Of a stretch of DNA of 64,000 nt, positions 23,090 to 33,159 are shown in pieces. This stretch comes from Xanthomonas sp. XNM01 (lineage in GTDB: Bacteria; Pseudomonadota; Gammaproteobacteria; Xanthomonadales; Xanthomonadaceae): NCBI RefSeq assembly GCF_014851915.1, contig NZ_JACVAP010000001.1, positions 558,001 to 622,000 on the forward strand, given 5' to 3'. The notes beneath the pieces were generated by a model, which was given only the letters and a program-made list of their open reading frames with translations, did not search any database and was not told where the DNA came from. How positions within the stretch are numbered: position 1 is the stretch's first letter; each line of letters opens with the position of its first letter. Position numbers and translations under genes: made by a program.

Positions 23090-23812
23090 TCAGCGGCGGC
23101 CGCGGACCAGGGTGCCGATCTTGTCGCCGCGCAGGATCCGCATCAGGTTGCCCGGCACCGACAGGTCGTAGACCCGCAGCGGGATGCCGTTGTCGCGGCA
23201 CAGGGCGAAGGCGGCGGTATCCATCACCTGCAGGTTGCGGGCGATCACGTCCTCGTGGTCGAGCTCGTCGTAGCGCACCGCGTCCGGATGCTTCTTGGGG
23301 TCCTTGTCGTAGACCCCGTCGACCTTGGTCGCCTTCAGCAGCAGGTCGGCATTGATCTCGATCGCGCGCAGGGCGGCGGCCGAGTCGGTGGTGAAGAACG
23401 GGTTGCCGGTGCCGGCGGCGAAGATCGCGATGCGGCCCTTCTCGAGATGGCGCACGGCGCGGCGGCGGATGTAGTCCTCGCAGACGTCGTTGATCTTCAG
23501 CGCGCTCATCACCCGGACCTTTCCGCCGAGCTTCTCCAGCGCGTCCTGCATCGCCAGTGCGTTGATCACAGTGGCCAGCATGCCCATCTGGTCGCCGGTG
23601 ACCCGGTCCATGCCGCCGGCAGCCAAGCCGGCGCCGCGGAAGATGTTGCCGCCGCCGATCACCAGGCCGACCTCGGCACCGGCATCGCGCACCTCGATGA
23701 TCTCGCGCGCGATGCGCCCGATCACGTTGGGGTCGATGCCGTAGTCCTCCGATCCCATCAGCGCCTCCCCGGAAAGCTTCAGCAGGATGCGGCGATAGGC
23801 GAGACTGGACAT
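23090..23812 (-). CDS. pyrH: PyrH, UMP kinase
   Basis: PyrH phosphorylates UMP to UDP and is a hexameric amino-acid-kinase-fold enzyme. The 240-residue protein has [12 protein letters not shown] near the start, [28 protein letters not shown] and [20 protein letters not shown] 23812 gives [15 protein letters not shown]. It precedes frr by 119 bases. The next upstream gene on this strand is the HDOD-GGDEF gene rather than tsf, which is unusual for this cluster. Confidence 0.97.
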   Translation of the reverse strand: MSSLAYRRILLKLSGEALMGSEDYGIDPNVIGRIAREIIEVRDAGAEVGLVIGGGNIFRGAGLAAGGMDRVTGDQMGMLATVINALAMQDALEKLGGKVRVMSALKINDVCEDYIRRRAVRHLEKGRIAIFAAGTGNPFFTTDSAAALRAIEINADLLLKATKVDGVYDKDPKKHPDAVRYDELDHEDVIARNLQVMDTAAFALCRDNGIPLRVYDLSVPGNLMRILRGDKIGTLVRGRR

Positions 23813-23954
23813 GGTGCGGGGGTTCCGTGGGGCGACGCGCGCAATTCTAGCCGAAGCGATGGCCGGCAGGCGCTGTCAGGCTCGTGGTGCTTCCGCGCGG
23901 AGGCGTGCAGGGAGCGCATCCGGGCTGCGACCCTTCATGCCGCAAGGAGAAGGC

Positions 23955-24167
23955 GTGAACATGTTCGAGACAGTCGTTGCCGCGCTGGTGATCGGCCCGC
24001 CGGCCGCACCGTCCGGCAGTGCCGGCGGTGAGCGAAGGATCGAGAACGGGTGCTTTCTCGACTCGGGCATGTACCGGGTGATCCAGCGGATCCGGATCCT
24101 GTCGGGAACCGAATGGGTGCTGGTCAGCGGGTGCACTGGCTCACGTTCGAGTGTCCCCTGCCGGTGA
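23955..24167 (+). CDS. Possible small protein, unknown function
   Basis: This is a 70-residue open frame starting GTG 23955 (or ATG 23961, MFETVVAALVIGPP). AAGGAG at 23944-23949 lies five bases before the GTG. The first 20 residues are mildly hydrophobic; the rest is Cys-containing with no known domain. It lies antisense to nothing known, in the 400-base gap between pyrH and the HDOD-GGDEF gene. The good ribosome binding site is the main support. It may be spurious. Confidence 0.3.
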   Translation: MNMFETVVAALVIGPPAAPSGSAGGERRIENGCFLDSGMYRVIQRIRILSGTEWVLVSGCTGSRSSVPCR

Positions 24168-24184
24168 TCGAGGAGTAAGCGGTG

Positions 24185-24207
24185 CGGGCCGCCGCGATGG
24201 CGGCCCG
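24185..24207 (-). terminator. Hairpin after the HDOD-GGDEF gene
   Basis: A 9-bp perfect GC stem (24185-24193 with 24199-24207) with loop GCGAT lies 18 bases beyond the stop codon. The downstream T content is low, so it is a weak terminator candidate. Confidence 0.45.
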
Positions 24208-24224
24208 TCCTTCGCCGGCCGATG

Positions 24225-25715
24225 TCAGCCCTGGCCGACCGCCACGCGGTTGCGGCCTTCGCGCTTGGCGCCGTAGAGCGCATCGTCCGCGGCCTGCAGC
24301 AGGCTGCGGGCGTCGCGATGCGGCGTGCGCGCATCGTGGGTGGCGATGCCGGCGGAGAAGGTGATGTGCAGCGGCGCGCCATCGACGCTGGCCATCGGCA
24401 TCTGCGAGGTGCGCTCGAGGATGCGCTCGAGGATGCGGGTGGCCGCGCGCTCGTCGGAATCGACCAGCACGATCAGGAACTCCTCGCCGCCGTAGCGTGC
24501 GATCAGGTCCGACGCGCGCAGCATGCCCTGCAGTGACTGCGCGAACTGCCGCAGCACCTGGTCGCCGACCAGATGGCCGTGGCGGTCGTTGATGTGCTTG
24601 AAATCGTCCAGGTCGACGAAGGCGATCGACAGCGGTACCTCCCGCGCCATCGCATCGGCGAATGCGCGTTCGAGCACCTCTTCCATCTGCAGCCGGTTGT
24701 AGACCCCGGTCAGCGGGTCGCGCCTGGACTGTTCGGTCAGGTGCCGCATCCGCTCTTCGGACTGGTCGGCCTCGTGCCGGGCCTGGCCGGCGGCCTGGAT
24801 CTCGCGCAGGTTGCGCACGATCAGCAGTTCGCGGGCCTGCTCGATCAGGGACTCCAGGTGTTCGGGGCGATTGATCCGCACCTCGAACAGGCTGCTGATC
24901 TCGGGCAGCGTGGCGCTGAGTTCGGCCAGGATCTCGGCCAGTTCGACCGACTCGCCCACGCAGGCGCGCACGGCGTCCTGGGCGGCAGCGCGGGCGGGAT
25001 CGGGATCGTCCACCGCCAGCCACAGGTCGGCGATCGCGCCGGAGGCGGCGACGCAGGCATTGAAGGCGCTGCCTGCCTGCCGGCCGGGCGCGGTTTCGCT
25101 GTTGCCGATCGCATCCTGCAGATAGTCGGGCAGGTTCCACAGACCGGCGAGCCAGGCGCCGACCTCGGCATGGTCGCCACCGAGTTCGGCGCGCTCCAGG
25201 GCGAGCAGGGCATCGTTGCCGGTGCTGCGGCTGCGCAGCACCAGATAGCGGTCCGGCAGTGCCTTGAGCAGCGCCAGCGCGCCGATGTCCTGGAGCAGGC
25301 CGGCCAGCATCAGTTCCTCGGCACCGGACACGCCGGCGTGGCGGCCGAGCAGGCGCGCGGTGAGCGCGGCGAGCACGCTGCGGCGCCAGATCGCGTCCTG
25401 TTCCGCGGCGGTGCCGTTGACGCCGCGCAGGCCATGCGCCAGCGAGAACCCCAGGGCGAGACTGAGCGTGGCGTTGAGGCCGAGCAGGGTCATCGCCTGG
25501 CTCAGCGTCTCGACCTTGCGACGGCCGGCGTAGAGCGGTGAGTTGGCCACGCGCAGGATGCGCGCGCTCAGCGCCGGATCGAGTGCGATGACGTCGGCGG
25601 TGACGCCCAGGTCGACGTTCGGATCCTGGGCCAGCTCGATGATGCGCAGCGCCACGCCCGGCGGAGAAGGCAGGGTCCGGCAGTGCAGCAGGATGGATTC
25701 CAGGTCCGGGCGCAT
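24225..25715 (-). CDS. HDOD-GGDEF protein, probable diguanylate cyclase
   Basis: This is a 496-residue cytoplasmic protein with no membrane span. Residues about 10-210 form an HDOD domain (PSPPGVALRIIELAQDPN, LDPALSARILRVANSPLY). A helical linker joins it to a GGDEF domain (about 325-490) whose active-site motif is GGEEF at 409-413. The inhibitory-site motif RxxD is present as RASD at 400-403, five residues before it. It should therefore make cyclic di-GMP and be product-inhibited. ATG 25715 is preferred over an in-frame TTG 12 bases upstream. It sits between tsf and pyrH, where most relatives have nothing. Confidence 0.9.
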   Translation of the reverse strand: MRPDLESILLHCRTLPSPPGVALRIIELAQDPNVDLGVTADVIALDPALSARILRVANSPLYAGRRKVETLSQAMTLLGLNATLSLALGFSLAHGLRGVNGTAAEQDAIWRRSVLAALTARLLGRHAGVSGAEELMLAGLLQDIGALALLKALPDRYLVLRSRSTGNDALLALERAELGGDHAEVGAWLAGLWNLPDYLQDAIGNSETAPGRQAGSAFNACVAASGAIADLWLAVDDPDPARAAAQDAVRACVGESVELAEILAELSATLPEISSLFEVRINRPEHLESLIEQARELLIVRNLREIQAAGQARHEADQSEERMRHLTEQSRRDPLTGVYNRLQMEEVLERAFADAMAREVPLSIAFVDLDDFKHINDRHGHLVGDQVLRQFAQSLQGMLRASDLIARYGGEEFLIVLVDSDERAATRILERILERTSQMPMASVDGAPLHITFSAGIATHDARTPHRDARSLLQAADDALYGAKREGRNRVAVGQG

Positions 25716-25801
25716 CAGGTGCGGCAAGGCTCGAAGTGTCGCTCGTCGCAGTATGCCGGCAATCGCCGTCTTCGGTAAGCGTTCGGGCGGATCGGCAGGG
25801 C

Positions 25802-25829
25802 AAAAAAAAACCGCGGCGGGCCGCGGCTT
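25802..25829 (-). terminator. Intrinsic terminator of rpsB-tsf
   Basis: On the minus strand a GC-rich stem built on two CCGCGG halves is flanked by an A run and a nine-base T run. It begins 24 bases after the tsf stop. This is a strong rho-independent terminator separating tsf from the HDOD-GGDEF gene. Confidence 0.9.
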
Positions 25830-25852
25830 TTTCCTCGGGGATCAGTTCCCGA

Positions 25853-26728
25853 TCAGACCTGCATCGCCTTGGCGACTTCGGCGGCGTAATCCTCGACCAC
25901 CTTCTCGATGCCTTCGCCGACCACCAGACGCTGGAAGCCGATCACGTCGGCGCCGGCGGCCTTGACCACCTGCTCGACCGACTTGTCGCTGTCCAGCACG
26001 TACGGCTGGCCGTACAGGGTGACCTCGTTGACGATCTTGTTGATCTTGCCCGAGATGATCTTCTCGAGGATCTCGGCCGGCTTGGCCTTGTCCTTTTCGG
26101 ACATCTTGGCCAGCTCGATTTCCTTTTCCTTGGCGACGAACTCGGCCGGCACGTCGGCGGCCTTGTTGTGCGGCGGGTTCATGGCGGCCACGTGCATGGC
26201 CAGGCCGCGCGCCAGCTCGGCGTCGCCGCCGGCCAGCTCGATCAGCACGCCGATCTTGCCGCCGTGGACGTAGGCGGCCACGTTGTTGGCGCTGTCGATG
26301 CTGACCAGGCGACGGATCTGGATGTTCTCGCCCAGCTTGGCGATGGCGGCGGCGCGGGCTTCCTCGACGGTCTCGCCGGTCGGCAGCTTGGCGCCCTTCA
26401 GGGCTTCGGCGTCGGCGGCACCGGCGGCCAGGGCGGCAGCGGCGACGGCATCGGTGAAGGCCAGGAAGTTCACGTCCTTGGCGACGAAGTCGGTCTCGGA
26501 GTTGACCTCGACCAGCACGGCCTTGCCGCCGTTCTGGGCGACGGCGATGCGGCCTTCGGCGGCGACGCGGTCAGCCTTCTTGTCGGCCTTGGCCAGGCCG
26601 GACTTGCGCAGCCACTCGGCCGCGGCGTCGATGTTGCCGCCGTTCTCGGTCAGCGCCTTCTTGCACTCCATCATGCCGGCGCCGGTGCGCTCGCGCAGTT
26701 CCTTGACCAGGGAAGCAGTGATTTCCAC
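25853..26728 (-). CDS. tsf: Tsf, elongation factor Ts
   Basis: EF-Ts exchanges GDP for GTP on EF-Tu. The 291-residue protein shows the N-terminal UBA-like segment [19 protein letters not shown], then the core segment [13 protein letters not shown] and the C-terminal helical part. The initiation codon is GTG at 26728 with GAGG eight bases before it. It follows rpsB after a 168-base gap containing two strong hairpins and ends at a strong terminator. Confidence 0.97.
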   Translation of the reverse strand: MEITASLVKELRERTGAGMMECKKALTENGGNIDAAAEWLRKSGLAKADKKADRVAAEGRIAVAQNGGKAVLVEVNSETDFVAKDVNFLAFTDAVAAAALAAGAADAEALKGAKLPTGETVEEARAAAIAKLGENIQIRRLVSIDSANNVAAYVHGGKIGVLIELAGGDAELARGLAMHVAAMNPPHNKAADVPAEFVAKEKEIELAKMSEKDKAKPAEILEKIISGKINKIVNEVTLYGQPYVLDSDKSVEQVVKAAGADVIGFQRLVVGEGIEKVVEDYAAEVAKAMQV

Positions 26729-26831
26729 GGGATTACCTCAGTGTGTGATGGGCATGGCACCGCCCGGTAGGGCGGGAAACGGCATGGACCGGCATGGCCT
26801 GCTGGCGGCGCGGTCGACCGTGTGAAGCGGT

Positions 26832-26884
26832 GGTGCCGGAGGGTTCCGGCACCTGGAGGTGGCCGCGCACTGTGGCGCGGCCAC
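26832..26884 (-). promoter_or_regulatory. Tandem hairpins in the rpsB-tsf intercistronic region
   Basis: Two perfect stems lie just after the rpsB stop: 26859-26868 with 26875-26884 (10 bp) and 26832-26840 with 26845-26853 (9 bp). Neither has a T run. They may stabilise the rpsB message end or attenuate reading into tsf, setting the ratio of the two products. The role is inferred. Confidence 0.55.
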
Positions 26885-26896
26885 GTGACCGACCGA

Positions 26897-27700
<804 letters not shown>

Positions 27701-27941
27701 TGCGGTGACTCCAGTGAATGGAACCGGTCGCGCGCGATGGCCATCTGATAAGGCTCGCGCATCGGTGCGCATCGTCGGGATGCGCGTGGTTCCGGGGTTG
27801 GGCTTCCCCGTCGCTTCTCGTGTCCGAACCCCTTGCGGAGCACCCCGGCACGGATGTGGGCGACAGGTGTGGATTCGCCGGTGACGTCCGGCGTGGACGT
27901 ATTCATGCGCACGGGGGCGCAGGAAATCCGCGCAAGTGTAA

Positions 27942-28649
27942 TCAGTGCGCGGGGATCGCCGCAAGTGTGGCCGTTTCCAGCGTCTGCGGGCGGCCCTGGT
28001 TGATCTGCGCCTCGAACCGTCCCCCGGCATAGCCCGATGCATGTGCCGGCAGGGGCCAGCGGCGGGTGGTGCCTGCGAGCACGTACCCGGCCAGACCGGG
28101 CTGCAGCAGGTGACGCTGGCCCTGTGGATCGATCCAGGCCAGCTCGGTGATGCGGGCGTGGATGCCGCCGGCATTGTGCAGGACTAGGGCTGGATGGGTC
28201 GTGTCGCCCCGTGTCTCCACGCGCAGGTGTGGCGGGGCCTGCGGCACGGCAGGGGAAATGAAGACGGCGGAGGAGTGGCGCAGGCGCGTCGCGCCCGGCG
28301 TCTGCGGGTCGGCCTGCTGGTCCAGGATCAGCCTGAACGCGGCTTCGCCTCCGGGTGCGGGGCGCGTGCGCACCAGGCGCAGCCGCTGGCGCCCGCCGGC
28401 CGGGATAGTGAAGCGGGCGGGGCTGGGTATCAGTGTCCCGGTGGGGGCCAGCTGCTCGCCGTCGATGCGCTGGCTCCAGTCGTAGAGCGAGGCCTGTGCG
28501 GCCCAGGGGCGATCCCCCGGATTGCTGACCCAGACCTCGGCCGCCTCCTGGTCGGCGGGAATTTCCAGCAGGGCCGGCTCGACATGGATGTCGGGTGCGG
28601 CGCCCGCAAGGGCCGCCGCAAGCAACGGGACAAGGCCGGCAAGCATCAC
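27942..28649 (-). CDS. Second periplasmic pilus chaperone (PapD-like)
   Basis: This is a 235-residue secreted protein with an N-terminal signal ([19 protein letters not shown]). The two-Ig-domain PapD fold shows [25 protein letters not shown] (start of domain 1), [15 protein letters not shown] and the domain-2 segments [14 protein letters not shown] and [14 protein letters not shown]. It should cap pilin subunits in the periplasm. The start overlaps the small secreted protein gene as ATGA. It is the last gene of the pilus operon and the second chaperone in it. Having two may mean the tip protein or the small protein needs its own chaperone. Confidence 0.88.
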   Translation of the reverse strand: MMLAGLVPLLAAALAGAAPDIHVEPALLEIPADQEAAEVWVSNPGDRPWAAQASLYDWSQRIDGEQLAPTGTLIPSPARFTIPAGGRQRLRLVRTRPAPGGEAAFRLILDQQADPQTPGATRLRHSSAVFISPAVPQAPPHLRVETRGDTTHPALVLHNAGGIHARITELAWIDPQGQRHLLQPGLAGYVLAGTTRRWPLPAHASGYAGGRFEAQINQGRPQTLETATLAAIPAH

Positions 28650-28945
28650 CAGGTCCGGGTGACCACCTGCGCGCTGTCATCGTCCGTGGCGACAGGGCGG
28701 GGCGGGCTCAGCCCGCTGATCCGGTTTGGGGTCTCGGCATCGCCGTCCGCCTGCAGGGCGGGTTGCAGACAGCCTTCTGCATTGGCCCGGGCGGTGCAGT
28801 CAGGCAGCACCCGCAGCTGGATGCCCATGTCCGCTCCCGCGCGCGCATCGGCGGCCGGGGTCGGCGCGGCCACCGGCAGCAGCAGGGCAGCCAGCGCGGC
28901 GGCCGCGGCGAGCACGCGGGCAGGCGGAAATGTGGAAGTACGCAT
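28646..28945 (-). CDS. Small secreted cysteine-pair protein in the pilus operon
   Basis: This is a 99-residue product. Residues 1-35 form a long Ala/Leu signal peptide. The roughly 60-residue mature part holds two cysteines (PDCTARANAEGCLQ) that could form one disulfide, and an acidic tail. No family is recognised. It lies between the two-domain adhesin and the second chaperone and overlaps the chaperone by four bases, so it is surely co-expressed. A minor pilus component or assembly helper is an inference from position. ATG 28945 was chosen; 28951 is also possible. Confidence 0.65.
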   Translation of the reverse strand: MRTSTFPPARVLAAAAALAALLLPVAAPTPAADARAGADMGIQLRVLPDCTARANAEGCLQPALQADGDAETPNRISGLSPPRPVATDDDSAQVVTRTW

Positions 28946-29006
28946 GACCATGTCGCTCGATAGCGGCCGCTGCGGCGCAGGCTTGAGCCAGGTGCGTCAC
29001 CCCGGG

Positions 29007-30044
29007 TCAGTAGGTGATGGTGACCGTGACGGTGTCGCTGTAGGTGCCCGGCGCGGTGCCGGTGGCGGTCGTGGGCGGTGCACGGCCATAGATCGTGAGG
29101 GTCTGGGCCGCGCCGGTGCCGGTGCCTGGCAACGTGGTGCTGGAAAGCGTGTTTCCCCAGCGGGTGCTGCGCGCGGCGTCCCTGTAGAGCTCGTAGGGAA
29201 TGTAATAGGTGGTGCTGCCGATGGTCCGGCTCATGCGCCGGTTGCCATTGGAATCGGCATTCAGGCCATTGTTAAGGCCAACCTGCCACGGGGTCCGGTT
29301 CACGCAGGTCAGGCTGAGCGTGGTCTGGCGGTCGATGTTGCTGGCGATCCGGCCGACGTTGGTGCCGAAGTCCAGCATGTTGGTGACGTAGGTGCTCGCG
29401 TTGCAGCTGGCGGCGACGTTGCCGGTGACGGTGAGCTCGCCCGCAGTGGCGTTGAGGCCGGAGTTGGCGATACCCCCACCGGTGGGCGTGGTGCAACTGC
29501 TGACGACCGGGCCGATGCCGAGCAGGGTCGGCTCGGACACGGCCGCCTGCAGGGCAATGGGCAGGCGGCTGGTGAAGTTTCCGAACGCGAGCGGTTGCCC
29601 GGCGGGGTAGCTGCCATACAGGGTGAAACTGGTGCTGCCCGAGGCGCTGCCGAGGAGCGAGGGGTACTCGAACACGATCTGCTGCCAGGCCGGGGACGTG
29701 GTGCTGGTGGTGCCGAACACCGCCGTGCGCCCGGCATTGCTGTAGATCTGGTAGTTCAGCCCTTCGCCCGTCGTATTGGCCAGGCGCCGCCAGCCGGTCA
29801 GGCTCCCGCCCGTGCCGGTGCCCAGGCCCAGGCAGACGGCCACCCGCACGGTACTGATGACCTGCAGCCCGCTGGTGGTGCAGGACACGGTCACATTGGT
29901 GGTGGTGGTCAGCGCGCCGGTGCCGAGCGGGCCGAAGGCGAGCGTGGGCGTGCCGGAAACCGAGCAGGTGGTCGCCGCCTGCGCACGGCCGTTCCAGCCG
30001 AGCAGTGTCAGCAGGAGCAGCAGGAGCGGCAGTCCCCATCTCAT
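29007..30044 (-). CDS. Two-domain spore-coat-U pilin, probable tip adhesin
   Basis: This is a 345-residue secreted protein with a signal peptide (MRWGLPLLLLLLTLLGW...AQA) and two SCPU (spore coat protein U) domains, at about 25-180 and 185-345. Each has the Thr/Ser-rich beta pattern, paired cysteines, and the terminal GTYSDTVTVTITY-type strand that complements the chaperone groove. Two-domain members of this family (CsuE type) sit at the tip of archaic chaperone-usher pili and bind surfaces. ATG 30044 overlaps the usher stop as ATGA. Codon choice and base composition look like those of its neighbours. Confidence 0.88.
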   Translation of the reverse strand: MRWGLPLLLLLLTLLGWNGRAQAATTCSVSGTPTLAFGPLGTGALTTTTNVTVSCTTSGLQVISTVRVAVCLGLGTGTGGSLTGWRRLANTTGEGLNYQIYSNAGRTAVFGTTSTTSPAWQQIVFEYPSLLGSASGSTSFTLYGSYPAGQPLAFGNFTSRLPIALQAAVSEPTLLGIGPVVSSCTTPTGGGIANSGLNATAGELTVTGNVAASCNASTYVTNMLDFGTNVGRIASNIDRQTTLSLTCVNRTPWQVGLNNGLNADSNGNRRMSRTIGSTTYYIPYELYRDAARSTRWGNTLSSTTLPGTGTGAAQTLTIYGRAPPTTATGTAPGTYSDTVTVTITY

Positions 30045-32461
30045 CGAGGGACCCGGTCCGGCGGCATCACCGGCAGCGGCCGGCACTGCAGGGCGGGCAG
30101 CTGGCGCTGCCCGTCGGGCGGCAAGTCGAACCGCGCCTCGCAGCTGCCCTCCTGGCTGCGCACACGCAGCACGTTGTGCGCATCGAGGTCCTCGATCCAG
30201 GCCATGCCGTCGTAGCCGACCACGGAGGCCGGGTGTCCCTCGCGTTCGATGCGCGCGCCCACGGGCAGCGGCCGCCCGTGAACATCCTGCAGCAGCACGG
30301 TGACCGCGCGGATCCTGCGCAGGCCGAACTCCACGCCGATGCCGGCGCCCTGCCTGGGCGTCGCGAGCGCCTCCAGGCGCTCGGCGCGGACATCCGGAGG
30401 CAGGTCCATCGCGTCGATGGACAGGCGGTTGCGCTGCCAGGACAGCAGCGGCGTCACCAGCAGCAGACCGTCGTCGTCGGTGCGGCCGATCGGGCGGTTC
30501 TCCAGCATCACCGGGACGTCCGGCCAGCCGGTGGATACCACGGCGAAGGCGTCCGGCACCTCGCGCGCAGCGAACATCCGGCCCTTCATCCACACCAGGC
30601 TGCCGGCTGCGCTGGCGTAGCCGAACGTGCTGCCGCCCTGCGAGGAGGCGCCGGCCGAGTAGCGGCCGCGCTGGTTCAGCACGCCGATCTCGGCCAGGCC
30701 ACCGATGCCGTCGTCGCCGCTGCGCGCCTGCAGTCGCCAGCCCGCGCCGCTGCCGCTGCCGTCGCCGGGAACCGGCTTCATCACGTCGGCGGTGGCCACG
30801 GTGCGGCCGCCGCTGTGCTGGACCGTGGCGCTGGCCTGGCGGGTATTGCCGAGGGAGATGCTGAGCGAGGCGTAGGCGCTGATGTCGTCGCGGTCGTCGA
30901 GATCCTGGTTCACCGAGACGTAGGCGGACCAGCGCTGACGGAACGTCCGCGACCAGAACACGCTGAGATAGCGGCTCCGGTCCATGTCCAGGTAGTCCAG
31001 GCGCAGATAGCTCGCGCTCAATGCGCCGAAGCGCTCCAGATTCAGGCCGACGGTGGCCTGGTCGCTGATCGACGGTGCGTATCCGCCCTGCAGGCTGCCC
31101 AGGTCCCGGTAGTGGCCGTGCGTGCGGCGGGTGGCGAGGTTGACGTTGATGCGCCGGTTGTTCCAGTTCCAGCCCGCCGCGTACTGGCCGCCGCGCAGTC
31201 CGTCGCCGGCGCGGCTGGCGATGTAGGACGCGCTGAGTACGCCCATGCCGCCCAGCAGCCAGAGCCCGCCGGCGCCGAGGTTGGCGATGCCGCCCCCGGC
31301 CTCGGCATGGGATTCCAGCGTCATGCCGTTGCTGACGCCGTGTCGCAGCGTGGCGCTGGCGACGGTGTCGTCCTCGTACTCGAACGAGCGCACCCCGAAC
31401 CCGCGCCGCATGCGACCGGCGGCGACCGACCAGTCCGTCAGCCCCGCGGCCAGCAGCTGATGGGTGCCGTAGAACGAGAAGTCCAGCGTCTGCATCCGTC
31501 CGAAGGCATCGGTGATCACCACCTGGGCGGTGCCGTTGCCGGTGATGCCCGGCTGGGTCGCCAGTTGGAACGGGCCGACGGGGACCTCGCCCTGGTACTG
31601 GCGCAGCCCGTCCACGTACAGCTCCACGCTGGAGGGCACCACCGCCTGGCCGAGGAAGGAGGGCGTGGGCGTCAGCACGCGGTAGGGCTGCAGCCCGTAG
31701 TTGCGGCCCACGCGCAGGCCACCCATGCGCACCGGGCGGGTCCAGTCCAGGAAGCCGCTCTGCATGTCGCCGACCGTCAGGGTGACCGCACTGTCCGGGA
31801 AATCCAGGTCCCAGCGGGTGTCCAGGCGCACTGATTCGTGCTGCCAGCCATCGCCGGGCTGCTGCCAGGCGCGCAGGACCAGGTCGCTACTGAAGCTGCC
31901 GGGCCCCAGTCCGAATGCGCGTGCGCCGGTGGTCAGCGCCACATTGCCCTGGCCATCGCTGATGCTGGTGTACAGGTCGTAGTTGATCGCCAGGCCGGGC
32001 GAAGCGCTGGCGACCGGGCGGTCGAAACCGGCGGCGCCGAGGCGGGTGGTCGGCAGCTGCAACTGCTCCAGCGGCACGTCGAGGGCGATCATCTGCATGC
32101 CCGCGTCGTAGTGCACGACCAGCCCCGCGATGGCCTCCAGCGTGACGGGCGCCTCGCCACGGACCGGAAAGCCGAGCTGGCGCAGGGTCGCGGCGGGGGC
32201 CTGCAGGCGGCCTCCCTGCTCGAGAAACGGCAGCAGGCCCCGCGGGGCCTGGTTCAGCGTGACGTCCAGATAGATCGTCTGGGGCGAGGTCAGCGGGGTG
32301 GGGGCGGCAAGCATTCCCTCGGCGGAGACATCGAGCGCACCGGCCTCCAGCGACCGTCCCGCCGCCGGCGAGCCCGCGATGCCGGCTGTAAACAGTGCCA
32401 GCACGCACGCCTCAGCGAGTCGCAGGCGCCGCGGGCAGTGGCGTCTGCTCCGGTTCACCAT
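30041..32461 (-). CDS. Outer-membrane fimbrial usher
   Basis: This 806-residue outer-membrane usher takes chaperone-subunit complexes and extrudes the pilus. After a signal peptide (about 1-35) come the usher N-terminal domain (IYLDVTLNQAPRGLLPF), the long beta barrel with plug (RVLTPTPSFLGQAVVPSSVELYVDG is at the plug) and C-terminal domains ending in a Pro/Arg tail. The length is normal. It overlaps the first chaperone's 3' end by 50 bases and the adhesin gene by four. Sequence style and gene order place it with archaic (Csu-like) ushers. Confidence 0.92.
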   Translation of the reverse strand: MVNRSRRHCPRRLRLAEACVLALFTAGIAGSPAAGRSLEAGALDVSAEGMLAAPTPLTSPQTIYLDVTLNQAPRGLLPFLEQGGRLQAPAATLRQLGFPVRGEAPVTLEAIAGLVVHYDAGMQMIALDVPLEQLQLPTTRLGAAGFDRPVASASPGLAINYDLYTSISDGQGNVALTTGARAFGLGPGSFSSDLVLRAWQQPGDGWQHESVRLDTRWDLDFPDSAVTLTVGDMQSGFLDWTRPVRMGGLRVGRNYGLQPYRVLTPTPSFLGQAVVPSSVELYVDGLRQYQGEVPVGPFQLATQPGITGNGTAQVVITDAFGRMQTLDFSFYGTHQLLAAGLTDWSVAAGRMRRGFGVRSFEYEDDTVASATLRHGVSNGMTLESHAEAGGGIANLGAGGLWLLGGMGVLSASYIASRAGDGLRGGQYAAGWNWNNRRINVNLATRRTHGHYRDLGSLQGGYAPSISDQATVGLNLERFGALSASYLRLDYLDMDRSRYLSVFWSRTFRQRWSAYVSVNQDLDDRDDISAYASLSISLGNTRQASATVQHSGGRTVATADVMKPVPGDGSGSGAGWRLQARSGDDGIGGLAEIGVLNQRGRYSAGASSQGGSTFGYASAAGSLVWMKGRMFAAREVPDAFAVVSTGWPDVPVMLENRPIGRTDDDGLLLVTPLLSWQRNRLSIDAMDLPPDVRAERLEALATPRQGAGIGVEFGLRRIRAVTVLLQDVHGRPLPVGARIEREGHPASVVGYDGMAWIEDLDAHNVLRVRSQEGSCEARFDLPPDGQRQLPALQCRPLPVMPPDRVPR

Positions 32462-33152
32462 TGATCCTCGCGCTGAACCTGCCGTCCTGGAAGCGGCTGG
32501 CCGGATGCTCCAGCGGCCACCGCATGGTCATGCCGGGGAGCACGTAGCCGACCAGGCCTGCCCGGACGATGAGCGGCCGCTCTGGATCGCCCTGTGCCAG
32601 GTCGGCGATCTGCGCGTGGCCATCGCCGGCGTTGCTGACTTCGATCTGGGCGTTGCCGTCGTCGCCAGGCACGAGCCGCCATTGCAGGTCGGGCTGCCCG
32701 GCAGGCCCCTCCGGCAGCACGAACACCGGCACCGAATAGCGCAGCACGAACTGCATGCCGCTGCGGTCAGGATCGAACGCCGGCACCTCGTCCACGATCA
32801 CCCGGTAGTACTGCTGCGTCGGGGGTGCCCCGGCTCCGGCCCGCATGATGCGTACCAGCTGCCGCTGTCCGGCGCCCAGCTGCTGCATCGGCGGGCTGAT
32901 CAGCAGATCCTGGGTCGGCTGCAGCTCGTCGCGTCCGTCGACCTGCGTCCAGCGGAACAGGCGCACCTGCACCTGGACAGGATCGGTGCCTGAATTGCTC
33001 AGCCACAGGGCCTCGGCGTCCTGGCCGGCCTGCAGTTCGAGGGTGGTGGGGGCGACCTGCAGGCTGGCCGTCATTGCCGCCCCCGACGCAAGTCCGCAAA
33101 CGACCAGCGCCAGGGTGCGAAACCACGGGCGACACCGCGATGCACGCGTCAT
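32412..33152 (-). CDS. First periplasmic pilus chaperone (PapD-like)
   Basis: This is a 246-residue protein with a signal peptide (MTRASRCRPWFRTLALVVCG...). Domain 1 shows LQVAPTTLELQAGQDAEALWLSN and LGAGQRQLVRIMR. The edge-strand region FVLRYSVPVFVLP follows, then domain 2 with AQIEVSNAGDGHAQI and GYVLPGMTMRWPL. ATG 33152 has GAGG six bases upstream. It lies directly after the major pilin and overlaps the usher, the usual CU operon order. It is similar in layout to the distal chaperone at 27942-28649, suggesting ancient duplication. Confidence 0.92.
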   Translation of the reverse strand: MTRASRCRPWFRTLALVVCGLASGAAMTASLQVAPTTLELQAGQDAEALWLSNSGTDPVQVQVRLFRWTQVDGRDELQPTQDLLISPPMQQLGAGQRQLVRIMRAGAGAPPTQQYYRVIVDEVPAFDPDRSGMQFVLRYSVPVFVLPEGPAGQPDLQWRLVPGDDGNAQIEVSNAGDGHAQIADLAQGDPERPLIVRAGLVGYVLPGMTMRWPLEHPASRFQDGRFSARINGEPEQTPLPAAPATR

Positions 33153-33159
33153 CGCGACC

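Noticed and set aside
27701-27941. Known S2 autoregulatory leader upstream of rpsB
   Set aside because: The position fits, but I could not identify the conserved stems by eye, so it is not listed as an RNA feature.
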